From the NCBI RefSeq assembly GCF_022163125.1, contig NZ_CP091881.1, forward strand, positions 4,774,001-4,838,000: a DNA stretch of 64,000 nt, given 5' to 3'. The notes beneath the pieces are model-generated. The model was not told the DNA's origin. It saw only the letters and a program-made list of their open reading frames with translations, and did no database searches. The translations under genes were made by a program, and so were the position numbers. The stretch is from Paenibacillus sp. HWE-109 (GTDB lineage: Bacteria; Bacillota; Bacilli; Paenibacillales; NBRC-103111). Numbering within the stretch: position 1 is the first letter of the stretch; the number at the start of each line of letters is the position of its first letter. Shown here one piece after another: positions 34,725 through 42,782 of this stretch.

Positions 34725-36005
34725 TTATGGAGCCGGAATAGCTTCAAGCCCTCTCATATAGGGCCTCAGCGCCTTGGGAATGTAGATGGAGCCATCCGCT
34801 TGTTGGTGATTTTCGAGCAAAGGGATCAGGATCCGCGGTGTGGCAACAGCTGTATTGTTCAGCGTGTAACAATAGCGAAGCTCGCCGTTCTGATCCCGGT
34901 ATCTAAGTCCGCTTCGGCGTGCTTGATAATCTAGCAGGCTCGACGAGGAATGGGTTTCACCGTAAGCTTGGCGGCTCGGCATCCACGTTTCGATGTCGAA
35001 TTGCTTGTAGTTCTTGGCCCCCATATCTCCTGCGCAGACGGCAACAATTCGATAAGGCAGCTCAAGCAGCTCCAGAATATCCTCAGCGTTTCTTGTGATC
35101 CGCTCCAACCAACGTTCCGCAGCAACAGGATCATTCTCACAAAGAATCACTTGCTCTACTTTGGCAAATTGATGTACCCGATATAAGCCGCGAACATCCC
35201 TTCCTGCCGATCCTGCTTCTTGACGGAAACAATTGGAAACGGCAGCCAGTTGGACTGGACCTTTGGACAAATCCACAGTTTCATTGGCATAGTACGAAAC
35301 CAAAGGTCCCTCCGAGGTGCCAACCAACCATTTATCGTCCGGCAATTCATAGGTTTGCTCTTTGCCAGCGGGAAAGAAAGCCGCATTCACAAGGGTCTCC
35401 TCCCGCACCATTAAAGGAACATCCATCACTGTAAAGCCTCGATCGCTCAACAGATCAATCGCCAACTGTTGGACGGCTCTGTGCAAATACAGCCCCATTC
35501 CCTTTAAATAATAATTACGGCTGCCTGCCACCTTAACTCCGCGGGGAAAATCAAATAAATCCAAGTCCTCACCGATTTGCATATGGTCGCGGGCTGCAAA
35601 TTCAAAGACTGTCGGCTGCCCGACTTCCTTAATCACAACATTATCTTGATCCGATGCGCCAAGCGGCGTATCCGGCGATGCTAAATTCGGAACGGTCAGC
35701 AGCAGGAGCTTCAATCGCTCCTCCAGCTTCGCAAGCTCCTCCTCGTGCTCTGTGAGCGTCTGGTTGCGGCGTCGCACATCCTCTTTCATAATTTCGGCCT
35801 GCGCAAGTTCCTTCTGCGCCATCCGTTTGGCAATCTCGGCGGATGCCCGGTTGCGCTCGCTTCGCTGCTGTTCGACTAGCTGCTGCAGTTTCTTCTTCTG
35901 CGCTTCGACCTCTAACAGCTCATCCAAGGGACAATCGATCCCTTTCTTGATGGCTGCTTCTTTCACTTCATCCGGATGATTACGAATCCATTTCAAATCC
36001 AACAT
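34725..36005 (-). CDS. serS: Seryl-tRNA synthetase, Thermus-like sequence type
   Basis: 426 aa from the ATG at 36005; the longer open frame covers the T-box. The N-terminal antiparallel coiled-coil arm (about 30-105) precedes the class II core. Motif 2 is FRQEAGSAGRDVRGLYRVHQF and motif 3 is YTLNNTAVATPRILIPLLEN. Common Bacillus SerS has TLNGSGLAVGRT in motif 3, while the LNNTAVATPRI form is what I recall from Thermus/Deinococcus. The region TSEGPLVSYY replaces the usual TAEVPV. All this suggests a second or replacement SerRS. A T-box leader controls it. Confidence 0.9.
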   Translation of the reverse strand: MLDLKWIRNHPDEVKEAAIKKGIDCPLDELLEVEAQKKKLQQLVEQQRSERNRASAEIAKRMAQKELAQAEIMKEDVRRRNQTLTEHEEELAKLEERLKLLLLTVPNLASPDTPLGASDQDNVVIKEVGQPTVFEFAARDHMQIGEDLDLFDFPRGVKVAGSRNYYLKGMGLYLHRAVQQLAIDLLSDRGFTVMDVPLMVREETLVNAAFFPAGKEQTYELPDDKWLVGTSEGPLVSYYANETVDLSKGPVQLAAVSNCFRQEAGSAGRDVRGLYRVHQFAKVEQVILCENDPVAAERWLERITRNAEDILELLELPYRIVAVCAGDMGAKNYKQFDIETWMPSRQAYGETHSSSSLLDYQARRSGLRYRDQNGELRYCYTLNNTAVATPRILIPLLENHQQADGSIYIPKALRPYMRGLEAIPAP

Positions 36006-36044
36006 GTGATCCACCGCTTCCCTTTTCGAATGTGAGAAAAAGAC

Positions 36045-36256
36045 AAAAAAACGCCCTTGTCCGATTGGGACGAGGAGCGTTCTGCTCGCGGTGCCACCCA
36101 ACTTGATGAAGATAGATACCTCTTCATCCGCTTGGTTCCGCGATAACGGGCGGTGCCGGTCTATTTAGAGAACAACCAAGCTGCCTTAAGCTGTTCCGAT
36201 CACAAACGTCTCCGAGTTGGATGCTCTTCACTGACCTAATGTCGATTTGTACGTTG
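36045..36256 (-). promoter_or_regulatory. T-box leader of serS
   Basis: A leader of about 210 nt contains the T-box bulge sequence GGGTGGCACCGCG (36088-36100 on the minus strand), followed by a terminator: AACGCTCCTCGTCC pairs with GGACAAGGGCGTT and then TTTTTTT (36045-36082). Uncharged tRNA would favour the antiterminator formed with the bulge sequence. Stem I lies at about 36180-36250 (ACAAA...TTTGT). I could not assign the specifier codon with certainty. Confidence 0.9.
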
Positions 36257-36262
36257 TTCGTT

Positions 36263-36291
36263 ATTATAGCCAAAGTTAAACCAATGGTCAA
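36263..36291 (-). promoter_or_regulatory. Promoter of the serS T-box transcript
   Basis: TTGACC (36286-36291) and TATAAT (36263-36268) on the minus strand with a 17-bp spacer. Confidence 0.78.
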
Positions 36292-36312
36292 TAGTTAAAT
36301 CGTACCATCGAA

Positions 36313-37281
36313 TTATTGCGATAAGCGGCTTGCCAATTCGTAAAGTTCCATATTGAACTCACGTTTCGTATTCACAACCAAATCAATATCCGTTGCGACT
36401 AATTCGCCTTTGATCACACCACAAGCTTTGGAGGAATCGCCCTCCATCAGTCTGCGAACGGCAAAATCTCCCAGTCGGGAAGCTAATATACGGTCATTGT
36501 GCGTAGGCGCTCCACCACGTTGAATGTGGCCAAGAACCGTTACACGAGGCTCAATACCAACAACCTTCGTAATTTCCTTGGCAATCCCGTCGCCGTTGCC
36601 CGCTCCTTCTGCTACCAGAATGATACTATGGCGTTTGCCATGAGCAAAATTATCTTTCATCCGTGTCGCTACCTCATGAAGATCAACTTCCACTTCGGGT
36701 ACGATAATCGTTTCTGCGCCACTAGCTAGTCCAGCATACAAAGCGATCTCTCCACAATGGCGTCCCATTACTTCAACAACAGAGGAACGCTCATGGGAGG
36801 TCATTGTATCGCGAAGCTTGTTGATCGCATCCACCACAATACTAACCGCTGTATCAAAACCGATTGTGAAATCAGTGAATGGAATGTCGTTGTCAATCGT
36901 TCCTGGCAATCCCATCGTTTTGATACCTAATTTGCTAAGCTTGTTCGCTCCTTGGTAGGAACCGTCTCCCCCGATCACGACCAATCCGTCAATTCCGCGT
37001 TTACGCAAGTTATCCGCAGCGATCTGTTGACCTTCCGGTGTCATAAACTCTTTGCAGCGCGCCGTCTGCAGAATCGTTCCCCCACGTTGAATGATATCGC
37101 CTACGCTGCGCAGATCCATTTGACGAATATCATCATTGATCAGACCATGGTACCCGCGTTGTACGGCAAAGACTTCAAGGCCATGGAAAAGCGCGCTCCT
37201 TACAACCGCACGTACGGCTGCATTCATGCCCTGTGAATCTCCTCCACTAGTTAATACTGCAATTGACTTTACTGCTGACAT
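36313..37281 (-). CDS. pfkA: ATP-dependent 6-phosphofructokinase
   Basis: 322 aa. The family motifs are TSGGDSQGMNAAVRA, IGGDGSYQGA, LPGTIDNDIPFTD (catalytic Asp) and MGRHCGEIALYAGLASGAE. Length and the Gly of GGDGS are those of bacterial ATP-PFK. It makes fructose 1,6-bisphosphate in glycolysis. GAAGGAGGAA precedes the ATG, 34 bp after the ytpB stop, and I see no terminator between them. In most Bacillota pfkA is followed by pyk; here it is followed by the promoter of the serS unit, so it lacks that partner. The allosteric site sequence was not examined in detail. Confidence 0.95.
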   Translation of the reverse strand: MSAVKSIAVLTSGGDSQGMNAAVRAVVRSALFHGLEVFAVQRGYHGLINDDIRQMDLRSVGDIIQRGGTILQTARCKEFMTPEGQQIAADNLRKRGIDGLVVIGGDGSYQGANKLSKLGIKTMGLPGTIDNDIPFTDFTIGFDTAVSIVVDAINKLRDTMTSHERSSVVEVMGRHCGEIALYAGLASGAETIIVPEVEVDLHEVATRMKDNFAHGKRHSIILVAEGAGNGDGIAKEITKVVGIEPRVTVLGHIQRGGAPTHNDRILASRLGDFAVRRLMEGDSSKACGVIKGELVATDIDLVVNTKREFNMELYELASRLSQ

Positions 37282-37315
37282 TTCATTTCCTCCTTCAATT
37301 TCTTGTGCCTGACAT

Positions 37316-38395
37316 TCATGATGTCGTTCGAATAAACATGCTATTTAGCCAGAAAAACAACCTTGTTAATGGACTATTTTTCATAAGACGCCTCGATACG
37401 TTCTTCACTTGCTGCTGACCATTGACCTTGGGATCGGATAAATACAGTGCAAGCAAACCTTCGATTATCATACGATGAAATCGCGGATGTTCCAAGAACA
37501 AAATTTTACTGCGAGCCTCTTGCACAATAAAGGCAATTCTCTCCACCGTAACATCCATGGATGGATAATACGTACAAAAATTCAAATCTCCACCCTGTAT
37601 GTCTTCTTCCTGATCAATTAAATAATCAAGCAGAATATGAAGTCCGCATACATAAGGGAAATAGGCATCCCGAATGGAATGAACCTGCCCGTCGCTCAAT
37701 TGAGGATCGCATGCAGCAAGAAAAAGCATAAACATGCCAAGCGTGGACCCCGTAGCTGCTGCAAACTCATTCCATGAGATTTGACTATAGTTATGATGAT
37801 GTTGTTCCCACCATTGGTGCAGTTCCTGCTCCCGCATATCCTTGCGAATATGCTTGTACACTTGCAAATCACAATACAAGCCTACAAATTCACGTACCTG
37901 ATCAGCTACTTTGGCATAAGAAGGCAGGCTCTCGATACAGCTCTGACACTTCATTACCAGATCAGCCAAATAGTTTCCGTCCTCTTTCTCCTGTCTGTAA
38001 ACATAATAATCGTTCAAGGGCTTGGCAGGGTTGACAGCGTCCAGCATGGATTGATGAAGTTGACGGAAATCCAACGGATCGAGCGAAGTGCTGCGATCAC
38101 AAAGATTATCCAGATAGTCGCTGATGGTCTGGAAAGCAACGATAAGTGGGATAAGTACATGACGCATTGGCAAGTTAGCTGCCGCATACACAGCACCGCC
38201 TTGGCAATGGAATTGTTTCGTTGCGATACTGGCCAATGCTTGTGTCTGCAGTTCCAGATCGGGGATATTGGCCGCTTTCGATTTCCATATAGCCAGTTGT
38301 TCACTGACATCAGGCAAGATGTATCGATATACCCTAAGCATCAAACGGAGTGGGCCTTGCGGAACCTTTATGCTACTTTTGTCCAATTGCTTCAA
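37316..38395 (-). CDS. ytpB: Tetraprenyl-beta-curcumene (sesquarterpene) synthase, YtpB-like
   Basis: 359 aa from a TTG start at 38395 with GTGGAGGAAGTCTGC upstream; the open frame is longer but within the previous gene. The DUF2600 motifs DYLDNLCDR and LLDYLIDQEED supply the Asp-rich metal sites, although they differ from classical terpene synthases. B. subtilis YtpB turns heptaprenyl diphosphate into tetraprenyl-beta-curcumene, a C35 lipid. The start lies 23 bp inside the end of the upstream gene, so translation is coupled. Confidence 0.88.
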   Translation of the reverse strand: MKQLDKSSIKVPQGPLRLMLRVYRYILPDVSEQLAIWKSKAANIPDLELQTQALASIATKQFHCQGGAVYAAANLPMRHVLIPLIVAFQTISDYLDNLCDRSTSLDPLDFRQLHQSMLDAVNPAKPLNDYYVYRQEKEDGNYLADLVMKCQSCIESLPSYAKVADQVREFVGLYCDLQVYKHIRKDMREQELHQWWEQHHHNYSQISWNEFAAATGSTLGMFMLFLAACDPQLSDGQVHSIRDAYFPYVCGLHILLDYLIDQEEDIQGGDLNFCTYYPSMDVTVERIAFIVQEARSKILFLEHPRFHRMIIEGLLALYLSDPKVNGQQQVKNVSRRLMKNSPLTRLFFWLNSMFIRTTS

Positions 38396-39005
38396 GCAGA
38401 CTTCCTCCACAACTTTGTTCGTAACAATACTGAAGCAGCAGCTGCATCTCATAACGTTGAATATGGCGCAACCAACCATCGACCGTAGGATTTTGAACCA
38501 ATGACACTTGCAGTTCTACTACATCGATGAATACACAGGGATTCCAAACAGGCGAAGTGAGCAGAACTTCAAGCTTTTGACAAAGCGCATCATTGTCTAA
38601 TTCGACTAAATCTTTGACCGTTAAATAATCTCTTACACAACCAATTAAGTTAGAAAAAATAGGATGATGGCCGACATCGTTAAACCAGTATTTCGCATTG
38701 CTGTAATCCCCCTCCATCCGATGCATCAAAGCATGCCAATAACTGCCTGTTGCATTCGTAATTTCCTGGGCAATATCGTGTGATTTATCAAGACTCTCAT
38801 TGAGCAAATAGAGACCTGCTTTGATCGCCTGACCATAAGGCTCTTGTTCAGGACTTCCAAGTGTCATCATATTTGGCAACAGAGCGTCAATCCTATCATC
38901 CATGGCTACATCCCATTCTTCAATCGGATATAGGGCTGGTAAATGCTCCAACAACGGCTTCGCAATAGCTTCCAGCCAAGTGGCCCCATCTTTATGGCTA
39001 TGCAT
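38373..39005 (-). CDS. Unrecognised protein upstream of ytpB
   Basis: 210 aa from the ATG at 39005, the best fit to AAAGGGAGAGTGACTGGC. The middle part TGSYWHALMHRMEGDYSNAK and the W-F-N-D-V-G-H-H-P segment look like a conserved family of hypothetical proteins found in unrelated bacteria, but I cannot name it. It is soluble, mildly acidic, with several Trp and His residues. The gene overlaps ytpB by 23 bp and follows a smaller unknown gene by 30 bp, so all three are one operon. No function is proposed. Confidence 0.7.
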   Translation of the reverse strand: MHSHKDGATWLEAIAKPLLEHLPALYPIEEWDVAMDDRIDALLPNMMTLGSPEQEPYGQAIKAGLYLLNESLDKSHDIAQEITNATGSYWHALMHRMEGDYSNAKYWFNDVGHHPIFSNLIGCVRDYLTVKDLVELDNDALCQKLEVLLTSPVWNPCVFIDVVELQVSLVQNPTVDGWLRHIQRYEMQLLLQYCYEQSCGGSLLEAIGQK

Positions 39006-39035
39006 GCCAGTCACTCTCCCTTTCATTAACAACCA

Positions 39036-39350
39036 TTAATGGTGGGTCTTCGATTCCAAATCCTGATTAACACGGAACCAAAGGTGAAGATCATTTATGA
39101 TAGAAGCCAGATCAGCGATTTCGGAATTTAACCGGCATGAGGTTGGAAAATCGTCTTCTCTGTCCAGCTGATTTTGTTTATAAATAATCGAAGCCTCCAG
39201 CTTCATGATGCGGTCCGGGATCGCACCGCGAATTTGTTCCCAATGCAATAAAATTTCAACGCGAACCTCTGAAGGGTACAATTCCCATTCGACATCCAAA
39301 ACGGGAGTCTCAATGCCTAACCTGTCATTATATTGAAAATAGCCATCCAT
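39036..39350 (-). CDS. Unrecognised small protein, first gene of the ytpB operon
   Basis: 104 aa from the ATG at 39350, behind AAGGAGGTACGCTTAGGA. The sequence is helical and charged, with a conserved look (LDVEWELYPSEVRVEILLHW; LNSEIADLASIINDLHLWF) and no membrane segment. I do not recognise the family. It is 30 bp upstream of the next unknown gene. A TTGACA exists in the gap to the divergent MATE-like gene, but I find no convincing -10 for it. Confidence 0.65.
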   Translation of the reverse strand: MDGYFQYNDRLGIETPVLDVEWELYPSEVRVEILLHWEQIRGAIPDRIMKLEASIIYKQNQLDREDDFPTSCRLNSEIADLASIINDLHLWFRVNQDLESKTHH

Positions 39351-39528
39351 TCCTAAGCGTACCTCCTTGCAGTGCCTAACAACTAAGACGTGATCATGAA
39401 ACATTCTACCTTTAAATGTATCACTTCAAACCTTTGGTTTCCAGTTAAAATTGTATGTCAACCTGATTTCATTTTCTGGTATACTAAAATAATGTTTCAG
39501 AAGGGAAATTTAGTTAGGAGAGATTAAG

Positions 39529-40863
39529 ATGATAGCTTCGACAGTGAAAGAGAACATCTCATGGAAACAGCTCATCTCCTTTTTTCTACCCCTCGGACTT
39601 TCGGCAACACTTGTCACCCTCTCGCACGTTATTATTAACAGCACTTTGGCCCGTGCGGATAACTCCGAAATGGTTATCGCCAGCTACGCACTCCCTCTGA
39701 GCCTGTTAGGCTTGACAGAAAAACCAGTCGTCCTGCTGCGACAAGCTTGTTCCGCCCTCGTACGAGATCGCATATCCTTTCGCGCGATGGCTGCGGTCAG
39801 TTCTTATGTATTTGCCTGCATTATTCTGCTTGGTCTCATTATATGCTACACCCCTGTAGGAGAATGGGTTTTTCTTTATTTCTTTGGCGTAGAACGCGAA
39901 TTATTAGAAACTACGTTAAGTGTCTATCGCATTCTCATGTATGTAAGTATTTTCTCAGGATTACGCTGCTTATTTCATGGCATTATTATTTTTAATATGC
40001 GAACCAAGTGGTTGACGATCGGAATGTGCGTGCGCATCCTCGCGATGTACCTATTGTCCCTCTACTTTATCACAACAGATAATGTCTCCAGCGGACGTGT
40101 TGGGGCTATTATTTTTCTTGTAGGCATGGTGATTGAAGCAATTGTCGCTATATGGGAAGGATCGAGTCTGCTGCGCAAGGTGATTCCGGAGAAAGTACCC
40201 GGCCATCCGATCGAGACCAAGAAACAGATCTTCAGTTTCTATAAACCTTTGTTGTATTCATCTGTCATCGCTGTTGTCATCGGTCCTGCGATCAATGCGA
40301 TTTTAGGAAAAACAACGCATATCCATTTGGCGATTTCCTCTTTTGCGATTGCAGGCTCGTTAACCCAACTTGTGCTGAGCTTTTTTTCCTATATTCATCA
40401 AATCGTTCTAAACTTCTATCGCAAAGATGCGCAAAACGTCTTCCGTTTCATCTTATTGCTCAGTTTTATTCCTGGAACACTTATCGCCATTCTGGCGTAT
40501 ACAGCACTGGGGCCTTGGTTTATGACCCATGTTATGGGCGTAAACAACGAACTTATGCATGCCAGTCTGCGTGCGATGCGAATATTTATGATCATGACGA
40601 TAGTGTTTCCTTGGCTGGATTATATGAATGGCATCATTATGCTGCGCGGTCAAACAAAAATCATGGTTTTTTCCCAGTCTGCGAATGCTATAATAACGAT
40701 CTTAACACTGTTCATTTCCATTGTATTCGTCCCTGATTGGAACGGAATGATTGGTGCATTAGCGCAATCTGTCGGGATGTTAGCCGAACTCGTTGTAGTC
40801 GTTTATGTGCTGAAACGAACCGCTGAAGATCAGCAACCAAATCTTTTTTCAAAAAATTTGTAA
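39529..40863 (+). CDS. MOP-superfamily (MATE-like) membrane exporter
   Basis: 444 aa with twelve hydrophobic segments. The N-terminal half begins FFLPLGLSATLVTLSHVIINSTLAR, similar to MATE and polysaccharide flippase proteins. It does not carry the clear charged signature of NorM. TAGGAGAGATTAAG precedes the ATG; an extended -10 (TGGTATACT) ends at 39485. The substrate may be a lipid-linked or small amphipathic compound. It is 21 bp upstream of an MFS gene, and a MacB-type ABC exporter follows. Confidence 0.75.
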   Translation: MIASTVKENISWKQLISFFLPLGLSATLVTLSHVIINSTLARADNSEMVIASYALPLSLLGLTEKPVVLLRQACSALVRDRISFRAMAAVSSYVFACIILLGLIICYTPVGEWVFLYFFGVERELLETTLSVYRILMYVSIFSGLRCLFHGIIIFNMRTKWLTIGMCVRILAMYLLSLYFITTDNVSSGRVGAIIFLVGMVIEAIVAIWEGSSLLRKVIPEKVPGHPIETKKQIFSFYKPLLYSSVIAVVIGPAINAILGKTTHIHLAISSFAIAGSLTQLVLSFFSYIHQIVLNFYRKDAQNVFRFILLLSFIPGTLIAILAYTALGPWFMTHVMGVNNELMHASLRAMRIFMIMTIVFPWLDYMNGIIMLRGQTKIMVFSQSANAIITILTLFISIVFVPDWNGMIGALAQSVGMLAELVVVVYVLKRTAEDQQPNLFSKNL

Positions 40864-40884
40864 GAAATCGAGTGATAGCCTCCT

Positions 40885-42060
40885 ATGCGTACGTCTATAC
40901 CTATACAATCAGATGATTCGCTATTGCGTCTGTTCACGTTTGCTTTTTTTATGACGATGGGAATTGTCGTTACTTTTTTTCCGCTTTACTTTGATTACAA
41001 GGGATATTCCAAAATCCAAATCGGTTTGCTCTACGCCATCGGGCCGCTCATTGGCATTGCCACCAACCTATTGTGGGGTTTCCTGAGCGATCGTTTCCAA
41101 ACGATTAAGAAAATCATGATTATTCTCATCCTGGGGCAATTAGTGACGGCCATCCTTGTGTTTACCGCAGGTTGGTTTTCGCTATTGTACATTTGCTTAG
41201 CCTCATTTTTCTTTTTCCAACAGCCTGTAAACTCATTGAATGACAGCCAAATCATGCTCAGTATTCGAACCAGCGGCAAGAGCTACGCTTCCTTTCGGGT
41301 TTATGGATCTATCGGCTTCGCTGTGTCTGCAGGAGGATTTGGACTGCTTCTCAGACACTATGGAACAGGGCTTACGCCGATTCTATGCCTATTCACGATC
41401 GCGTGTACGCTTGTGATCGTATTCTTGCTCAAAGATGCCCGTCAAGGCGGCAAGAAGATGGCCTTTAGCGGTGTAGTGGATATTCTGCGCAATAGAAAGT
41501 TCATCTGGTTTCTGGTGCTCGTTATCATCATGTCGGTCTCTCATCGCTTCAATGACGGTTTCTTAGCCCTCTACATGAGGCAGCTCGGCGCTTCAGATTC
41601 GCTCATCGGCTATGCCTGGATGACATCGGCACTCAGTGAAATTCCAGTCTTCTTCTTCCTGAGCAAGCATGGTCACCGGTTCAAAGAATTACCTTTGCTG
41701 GCCTTTGCCGGCATCATCTATGCCCTGCGTTTCTTCATCATGAGTTCCATTCAAGATCCTAGCTGGGTCATTTGGATCCAAATGCTGCACAGCCTAACGT
41801 TCGGTATTTTTCTTTTCACAGCTAATCGCTACATCAGCCAAATTATTCCCGACGAGTACAGATCCTCGGGGCAAGCCATTTTTGCGGTAGCTTGGTCCAG
41901 CATTGCCGGTCTCATTAGCGGAACATTCGGCGGCTGGATATTTGATGCGGCTGGCGGCAGCACCGTCTATGTGTTTGCCGCATGCCTATCCATCGTCGCA
42001 ACGATTGGATTCCTGGGCACACACCTGTTCCAAAACAACGAAAGTCTGCCAGGCAGGTAA
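40885..42060 (+). CDS. MFS transporter (MFS_1-like), paralogue of the gene at 31106
   Basis: 391 aa with twelve hydrophobic segments. Motif A is GFLSDRFQTIKK, followed by ASFRVYGSIGFAVS and SHRFNDGFLALYMRQLGASDSLIGYAW, which align with the equivalent blocks of the minus-strand MFS gene at 31.1-32.3 kb. The RBS is weak. It follows the MATE-like gene by 21 bp and precedes the ABC genes by 29 bp, probably one transcript. The substrate is unknown. Confidence 0.85.
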   Translation: MRTSIPIQSDDSLLRLFTFAFFMTMGIVVTFFPLYFDYKGYSKIQIGLLYAIGPLIGIATNLLWGFLSDRFQTIKKIMIILILGQLVTAILVFTAGWFSLLYICLASFFFFQQPVNSLNDSQIMLSIRTSGKSYASFRVYGSIGFAVSAGGFGLLLRHYGTGLTPILCLFTIACTLVIVFLLKDARQGGKKMAFSGVVDILRNRKFIWFLVLVIIMSVSHRFNDGFLALYMRQLGASDSLIGYAWMTSALSEIPVFFFLSKHGHRFKELPLLAFAGIIYALRFFIMSSIQDPSWVIWIQMLHSLTFGIFLFTANRYISQIIPDEYRSSGQAIFAVAWSSIAGLISGTFGGWIFDAAGGSTVYVFAACLSIVATIGFLGTHLFQNNESLPGR

Positions 42061-42089
42061 TGAATTTGTAAAAAGAAGGGACTGGTTAC

Positions 42090-42782
42090 GTGTTAACCAT
42101 TGCAGGGTTATCTCACAGCTTCCGCACAGGGCAAGAAGAAACCCATGTTCTTCATGAGCTTAATTTCCGAGTAGAGCAAGGAGAAATGGTTGCTTTGCTC
42201 GGCAGCTCAGGCTCAGGAAAATCTACGCTGTTGAACTTAATGGCAGGCCTCATGAAGCCTACCCAAGGAAGTATTTTAATCGCTGGACAAGCTATTGAGA
42301 AAATGAACGAAAACCGCTTGGCGGAATTTCGACGTACGCATATCGGATTTATTTTCCAATCTTATGAATTAATCCCGCATTTAACCGTCCGCGAGAACGT
42401 CGAGCTCCCTTTAGTTTTCCAAAGCACCCCAGGCCAAGAACGCAAACAAAGGGCCATGGCACTCCTGCAGCAAGTCGGTATCGGGGACAAATCCGAAATG
42501 TTTCCTTCGCAACTATCCGGGGGACAGCAGCAGCGTGTTAGTATTGCACGTTCCTTGATTACCAAACCAGCGATCGTCTTTGCCGATGAACCTACAGGGA
42601 ATCTGGATACCAGAACAGAGAAAGAGATTATCGATCTGTTGATAGATTTGAATCAGAATTCGGGCATCACCTTCGTAATTGTCACCCATGAGCTTGAGGT
42701 AGCGGCCCGCACGCAGCGTATTTTGCAGCTTCGCGATGGCTATTTGCAAGAAGAACACAAACAGGAAGGTGAGGCCGGATGA
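42090..42782 (+). CDS. ABC transporter ATP-binding protein (MacB/LolD type)
   Basis: 230 aa from a GTG start behind AGAAGGGACTGGTTAC. Walker A is GSSGSGKST, the signature is LSGGQQQRVSIARSL, Walker B is IVFADEPTGNLD and the H-loop is VTHELE. The EPTGNLD sequence is typical of the exporters that work with FtsX-like permeases. The gene overlaps the permease by 4 bp (ATGA), so both are translationally coupled. Confidence 0.93.
   Translation: MLTIAGLSHSFRTGQEETHVLHELNFRVEQGEMVALLGSSGSGKSTLLNLMAGLMKPTQGSILIAGQAIEKMNENRLAEFRRTHIGFIFQSYELIPHLTVRENVELPLVFQSTPGQERKQRAMALLQQVGIGDKSEMFPSQLSGGQQQRVSIARSLITKPAIVFADEPTGNLDTRTEKEIIDLLIDLNQNSGITFVIVTHELEVAARTQRILQLRDGYLQEEHKQEGEAG

Noticed and set aside
37781..38488. 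235-codon plus-strand frame opposite ytpB
   Set aside because: It has no RBS or family features, and the minus-strand gene has the DUF2600 motifs.
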